Assembly: GCA_005408345.1 (NCBI GenBank)
Contig: SEMN01000489.1
Location: 186,001-250,000 of the forward strand
Direction of reading: 5' to 3'
DNA: 64,000 nt
DNA from: Macquaria australasica
Taxonomy: Eukaryota; Chordata; Actinopteri; Centrarchiformes; Percichthyidae
Below, one piece after another: positions 59,891 through 64,000 of this stretch (positions within the stretch are counted from its first letter, which is position 1; the number at the start of each line of letters is the position of its first letter). The translations under genes were made by a program, and so were the position numbers. The notes beneath the pieces are model-generated. The model was not told the origin of the DNA and searched no databases. It saw nothing but the letters and a program-made list of their open reading frames with translations.

Positions 59891-60064
59891 CGACTCGGGG
59901 AAGAGCCCACGGGGAGCCCTGGCAGAAAGGGCTGGTACGCAGCTAAAGCTAACAACGATGTAGCTGCCTCCCTTGCTCTGTACCCCAACGAACCAATCAC
60001 CGAGGACAGTGGGGAAAAACAGGTGTGCCAAAGAAGCCTGGCCACGCAATGACCAAAAGTGCAT

Positions 60065-60135
60065 GGCACGCTCTCACGCACTGGGCAGGGCACATTTGAC
60101 TGCATTCTGGCTACGCCACTGGGTTCACAAAAATA
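60065..60135 (+). repeat. Dispersed repeat, copy B (see 29635-29725)
   Basis: Matches copy A through 'gcactgggcagggcacattt' and 'ggttcacaaaaatag'. It abuts the truncated edge of the DIRS-like element. Confidence 0.5.
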
Positions 60136-61200
60136 GAACCCTTGGTGTCTGTCGCCTGCAAAGGTAGGCTAACATTATGTGTTTCCGACTTTTTGTTAGC
60201 ATTCAGTTAGCATAACATCAGTGACCGTAATGAGCGGCAAGCTGTCATGGTCCTTTGACCATTTTATGTCTCCTAATTCGTAAGGATCAATACCATTAAC
60301 TACCTTTAATTTTGTAATATATCGCTCCTTTGCCTCTCTCTCACGTACTTTATACATCTCTGATGATGACCGATCGGTGAACACCTGACAGATGACAAAT
60401 GACCGGTGACAGTGACAGATAATGACAGCTAATTACCTAAGAAATGTACGCTATCCTCCAAAAATGGCGGCACCGCCCCAGGATGCTCCGCGATTCCCAT
60501 TCCCTATAGAAAATGTACTACATCTGTCAGTTAATATAAACATCAATACACTTATGCATGTAAGCTGTCGTGCGCATGCATGTATCCAGGGCAGTCCCCC
60601 ACATATGTTCCTGTGTGCATGTCTCAAAGACATTACTGCAAGATCAGGTAATAAAGCAGGACCCACCTTAAGGCCCCTATCATGTCAGTTGATATTGTGT
60701 ATTAGTTGTGCATAATGTAAGACCTGGAGCACTCGGGGTCCCCAGAGTTCTTGAGCCACCAAGGCAGTAGCCCACTTTGCCCTGTTAGTAATTCCAGTCT
60801 TGCATGGTGGCAGAAACCTAAGAGATATCTCATAAGCTCAGCTCATCAAAGCAAAACCATCTGCATGGCTAGTTACCACTAGGGACAGGTGGACAAATAT
60901 GTTTTCTGTTATTTGGGTGAACTGAACTTTTAAAGGACTGGAGACTCTAATTCTAATATGTCATCATATGCAACACATGATATGCATGTGTAATTGTTCA
61001 AACTATTTCTATGATGTCATTAAGTTTGTCTCTGTAGCATAAATGTTGATATTATGCTTTACTGTAATTCAAATTCCTCTTGTCTTCTTGCTCTGTGTAC
61101 TTATTGTGTCGTTTTTCTGCATATTTCTAGATATTGATTCATTTTTCTCTGTCTTTCTTAGGTTATAGATGTATAGATATCCAATCGATTTGGATGGAAG
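60136..61200. other. Non-coding interval before hsf2
   Basis: No exon or classified repeat was recognised. The last 250 bases are AT-rich and end where the CG-richer hsf2 promoter begins. Confidence 0.45.
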
Positions 61201-61229
61201 TCGGGGGAAACAAAACATGCCAACGCTTT

Positions 61230-61417
61230 GTTTGCGTGGAACTCCACGCGAAGAGTCTTACGTAAAACCATTTTCGACCAATCCGCTCACGTTCTCTAGA
61301 ACCGGAAGTTGTAAGCCACCACAGCGACTGATTTGTCCAGCTTTTCGTACAACCTACAAAGCAGAGCAGACATTGCGCACTTTCTATCAAAGTGTACTTG
61401 TACGTTGAATTTGCGAG
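61230..61417 (+). promoter_or_regulatory. hsf2: hsf2 proximal promoter and 5' UTR
   Basis: Upstream of the hsf2 start the base composition changes from AT-rich to CG-containing. Motifs seen: an inverted repeat 'gcgtgga-ac-tccacgc' (61234-61249), TTACGTAA palindrome (61258-61265), CCAAT box (61278-61282) and a consensus ETS site ACCGGAAGT (61301-61309). No TATA box was found close to the start, which suits a CCAAT/ETS-driven housekeeping-type promoter. The transcription start cannot be placed from sequence alone. Confidence 0.6.
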
Positions 61418-61510
61418 ATGAAACACAACTCGAACGTGCCGGCTTTCCTCACCAAGCTGTGGACGCTGGTCGAGGATGCAGACACCAATGAATTTATTTG
61501 CTGGAGTCAG
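61418..61510 (+). CDS. hsf2: Heat shock factor 2, coding exon 1 (partial gene)
   Basis: HSF2 is a nuclear transcription factor that binds heat shock elements (repeated nGAAn) as a trimer and acts in development and proteotoxic stress. Exon 1 codes for 31 residues, starting 'MKHNSNVPAFLTKLWTLVED' and ending 'FICWSQ', the start of the winged-helix DNA-binding domain. The MK start and 'TLVED..TNEFI' favour HSF2 over HSF1, which has a longer, different N-terminus. The ATG is supported by an in-frame TGA 12 bases upstream (61406-61408) and G at -3. The exon ends CAG|gtaaag in phase 0. With exons 2 and 3 it joins into one uninterrupted 110-residue frame; the trimerisation and activation regions lie outside the window. 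Confidence 0.95.
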
Positions 61511-61929
61511 GTAAAGCTAAAACTGCATACCGTTAGCTCGCCAGTTGTAAAAGCTAGCGCAAACCATACGACTAGCTAGCTAGTGAGATTAGCCTCAAGT
61601 TAACGTAGCATCTCGCCGCACCAACGGCCGTGCGTTTCACGCTCCGTGCTGGTTTCAGCACAGAGAGCGACCAGCAAGCATGAGCTGAAGTTAAACACCA
61701 GCCGTCAGCTAGCCAGTAATGTTCCTTCGTTTTGTGCCTACTGGTTAGCTAAGACGGATCCGATCTCTGCGTCGTGCCAGCATCAGTTCATCTTTACATT
61801 TTGATGAGTCACTAGAAAGCTGTGTGGGTGCACAGCTCCGGGGCATAGAGTTAGATCACACACTCGGATGGATCCAGTAGCCCCCTGAGGAGCTGTTCTG
61901 ACTGCCATGGGGGTGTTGTTTGTTTCCAG
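61511..61929 (+). other. hsf2: hsf2 intron 1
   Basis: 419-bp intron with donor gtaaag and acceptor 'gtttgtttccag'. It contains CG-containing sequence near its middle ('cgccgcaccaacggccgtgc') and 'gctagctag' repeats; no repeat element was recognised. Confidence 0.9.
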
Positions 61930-62038
61930 GAGGGCAACAGCTTCCTAGTGTTGGACGAGCAGCGCTTTGCCAAGGAGATCCTCCCCAAGTTCTTCAAGCA
62001 CAACAACATGGCCAGTTTCATCAGGCAGCTCAATATGT
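61930..62038 (+). CDS. hsf2: hsf2 coding exon 2
   Basis: 109 bases code for 36 residues plus the first base of a tyrosine codon: 'EGNSFLVLDEQRFAKEILPK' followed by 'FFKHNNMASFIRQLNM'. This is the core of the DNA-binding domain; the recognition helix 'ASFIRQLNMY' keeps the serine, arginine and asparagine positions typical of the family, with isoleucine where mammalian HSF2 usually has valine. Donor is TGT|gtaagg, phase 1. Confidence 0.96.
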
Positions 62039-63848
62039 GTAAGGCTGCATTCTTCACCTCGACTTAGTTTGTCCCGATCAGAGCTCAGTAGCCGGTTCAG
62101 TGTTAGAGTGACGCAGAGGGTCTGCTGTCTGCAGCCACGCTGTTAACCCACATGGCTGGTGAGTAGCAACACATAACCCAGTAAACCTATACTGTCAGAA
62201 TTAGTTTCAATGCAAGGATGACGAGCAGGTAACTAGCCCAGCTGCTACTCACCCACCTCTCCATCTAGCCTGAAATCAGGGACAGAACCAGGTAGGGCTG
62301 CAGCTGATGATTATTTTCACTATCAATTAAGCAGGGCATACTTTTCTCGATTAACCATTTATTTGATTTGTCTATTAAAATGTCAGAACATAGAGAGAAA
62401 TATAATTTCCCACAGTCCAAGGTGATGTGGTCAGATGTTTTATTCTGCCAACAGTCCAAAACTAAAAGATATTTCTGGTTTACTAACACATAAGATAAAG
62501 AAGAGCATCATATCCTGACATTTTAGAAGCCATTTTTACTTGACAATGACTACACCAGTTAGTTGATTATCAAAATGGTTGCCCCTCTAGATCCAGGGTT
62601 TATTCAGTGAAAAACAGAGCTGTATAGATGCAGGGGCAAATGCTATGGTAACCACAAGGCACAGTGTAAATATTTCATCAGCTGTTGGCCAGAGTTACTG
62701 AGCAGCAGGAGACACACTCAGCTGAGTGCTGAATCTCTGGTTTGGTGGTAGATATGGGATTCATTGTTAAAAGGAGGACTCACTGATTTAATTTGTTTAT
62801 TTATTCATTTTGTTAGTAAAGTATGACTGAATATGCATGATATTTTCCAACATTGATGTATATCACAATATGGCAAAATATATTACATATAATTAAACCA
62901 ATGCTCAAATTGGTTAACTGTGTTTCCACTGTTTATGCATTACATGAGCCCAAACTCACATGGGATCCCACTAAGGAGTGGGCAAAATGGATAAAATCAC
63001 AGTATATGTGGTTTTATATTACAATATTTATATATATCATAATATAGCAACGTTTCTGTTAATAGATACGAACCAGACTGGAGTGTCTGATTTTGGATAA
63101 CCCAGTGAATTAAATACCTGACAAATAAAAGCTCTAAATCGCACTAAACCAAAAATCATATAAAAATCCAATTTTGACATAAATCAGTCCTGTTTAGTGA
63201 TTTGCATCATTGGCCAAAATAACCTTTAATACAATCCTAAAGTGAGTTACCATGGCGTAAACAATATGTCTAAGTATATCGTTTCATAGTATATATCATC
63301 ATATTGCCCAACTTGAATTCCACTGAAAGTCGATCAACGGCTGTATCCAATTATTGCCCAGTCCACTCCTAACTAATGGCATCTACACCAATCATGCAGG
63401 AATACTAGAGCAAAAATGACATGATACACTGTACCATGCAATTCAATCCAATACAAAAAACCTGCAGTTATTGTTGACACTGTGTCAGAGAGGTTTTGTG
63501 GTGTTATGTTGCACTATACTGAAAATAGTTTATTTTATTTTTTGACATAAACCTCCTGGGAGACCACGTAAAAGACCATAAAAGAATATCGGTGTACATC
63601 GTTCATCATCACCGTCTCAGATCCTTCCCACTATAAGCCGTGTGCAGACACAATAGTTACCACTATAGCAATATAAAGATAGCATTATATGACTACATTA
63701 TGATGCCTTCTGGCAAGTGACTACCCAGTTACTGGGAACCAGCATATTTCTGTGTGTGTGTTTGCATTTACACTTGCATACATATATTTAGGAGGGAGTG
63801 TTTGTTGCTGTTTTTTAATGTTTACCTCTGTGTGTGTGTGTGTTTCAG
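62039..63848 (+). other. hsf2: hsf2 intron 2
   Basis: 1,810-bp AT-rich intron. Its acceptor is unusual: a (TG)7 run at 63829-63842 followed immediately by 'tttcag', leaving only a few pyrimidines between the UG repeat and the AG. No coding sequence or classified transposon was recognised inside. Confidence 0.9.
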
Positions 63849-63976
63849 ATGGATTCCGTAAAGTGATGCACATTGACACAGGCATTGTGAAACAGGAGAG
63901 GGACGATCCAGTGGAGTTTCAGCACCCCTACTTCAAACATGGACAGGACGACCTGCTGGAGAACATCAAGAGGAAG
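63849..63976 (+). CDS. hsf2: hsf2 coding exon 3
   Basis: Codes for 43 residues completing the DNA-binding domain and wing: 'YGFRKVMHIDTGIVKQERDD', 'PVEFQHPYFKHGQDDLLENI' and 'KRK'. 'HIDTGIVKQERD.PVEFQHPYFK' is HSF2-type. The reading frame would hit a stop at 63983, so the exon must end before it. The best phase-0 donor is AAG|gtggag at 63976/63977, which is weak; a less likely alternative is gtaatt at 63982. The lysine end agrees with the 'IKRK-V' position of the family, the valine then being supplied by the next exon. Confidence 0.88.
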
Positions 63977-64000
63977 GTGGAGTAATTTCTCTGTTCAACA

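Larger units (their letters stand above)
57441..60060 (-). mobile_element. DIRS-like tyrosine-recombinase retrotransposon, 5'-truncated
   Basis: Minus-strand remains run in DIRS order: RT (about 59890-59010), RNase H (58954-58544), tyrosine recombinase (58390-57771), then a terminal repeat with internal complementary region (57727-57441). DIRS elements move through a circular DNA made by RT and inserted by the recombinase, with no integrase and no target duplication. Frameshifts and stops break every gene. The left terminal repeat and most of gag are missing: sequence above about 60060 no longer resembles the element and matches another dispersed repeat. Confidence 0.88.

Noticed and set aside
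61291..61302. Heat shock element in the hsf2 promoter
   Set aside because: TTC and GAA are separated by four bases, not two, and no third nGAAn unit follows in phase.
61163..61426. 87-codon minus-strand frame across the hsf2 start
   Set aside because: It overlaps the hsf2 promoter and first codons on the opposite strand and has no family motif.

Overview
The window looks like nuclear DNA of a ray-finned (teleost) fish. The evidence is a vertebrate-type split gene at the right edge, AT-leaning non-coding DNA with many long CA/TG arrays, and a mix of transposons typical of fish: BEL/Pao, Gypsy and DIRS-like retroelements, Rex1-like, L2-like and L1/Tx1-like LINEs, and hAT- and PIF-type DNA transposon pieces. 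No RNA gene, CRISPR array or bacterial feature was seen.

Only one host gene is recognisable: the first three coding exons of heat shock factor 2 (hsf2) on the + strand, from 61418 to about 63976. They encode the DNA-binding domain, and the rest of the gene lies beyond the window. A short GC-richer stretch with CCAAT and ETS motifs precedes it. The 61 kb upstream is non-coding. In mammals HSF2 is bordered by a large gene desert towards GJA1; if synteny holds, this is the fish version of that interval (inference).

Layout: 1-3.1 kb, hAT zinc-finger fragment, LINE tails and a Rex1-like 3' end on the minus strand. 3.77-9.93 kb, a nearly full-length but decayed BEL/Pao element with both LTRs and a 5-bp target duplication. 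10-18.9 kb, a LINE piece, microsatellites, a probable solo LTR, MITE-like elements and a PIF-type exon. 20.4-21.4 kb, decayed Gypsy integrase on the minus strand. 25.07-27.25 kb, Rex1-like LINE on the minus strand. 28.3 kb, a perfect 36-bp foldback. 30.9-31.3 kb, a MITE. 32.04-34.40 kb, a young-looking compact LTR element on the minus strand with identical 5-bp duplications and a proline-rich open frame instead of gag-pol. 36.4-43.4 kb, LINE 3' ends and TG arrays. 43.5-52.9 kb, mostly unclassified sequence with a MITE, dispersed repeats and a few stretches that resemble conserved enhancers. 53-55.4 kb, an L1/Tx1-like LINE end and a TA-flanked 717-bp inverted-repeat element. 57.44-60.06 kb, a DIRS-like element on the minus strand with terminal repeat and internal complementary region. 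61.2 kb onward, hsf2.

Apart from hsf2 the genes do not act together; they are separate transposon relics. The items most worth following up are the compact LTR element with the proline-rich frame, the DIRS-like terminus, the 36-bp foldback, and the UG-repeat placed directly against the acceptor of hsf2 exon 3. All family assignments come from reading translated motifs by eye; no database search was run.
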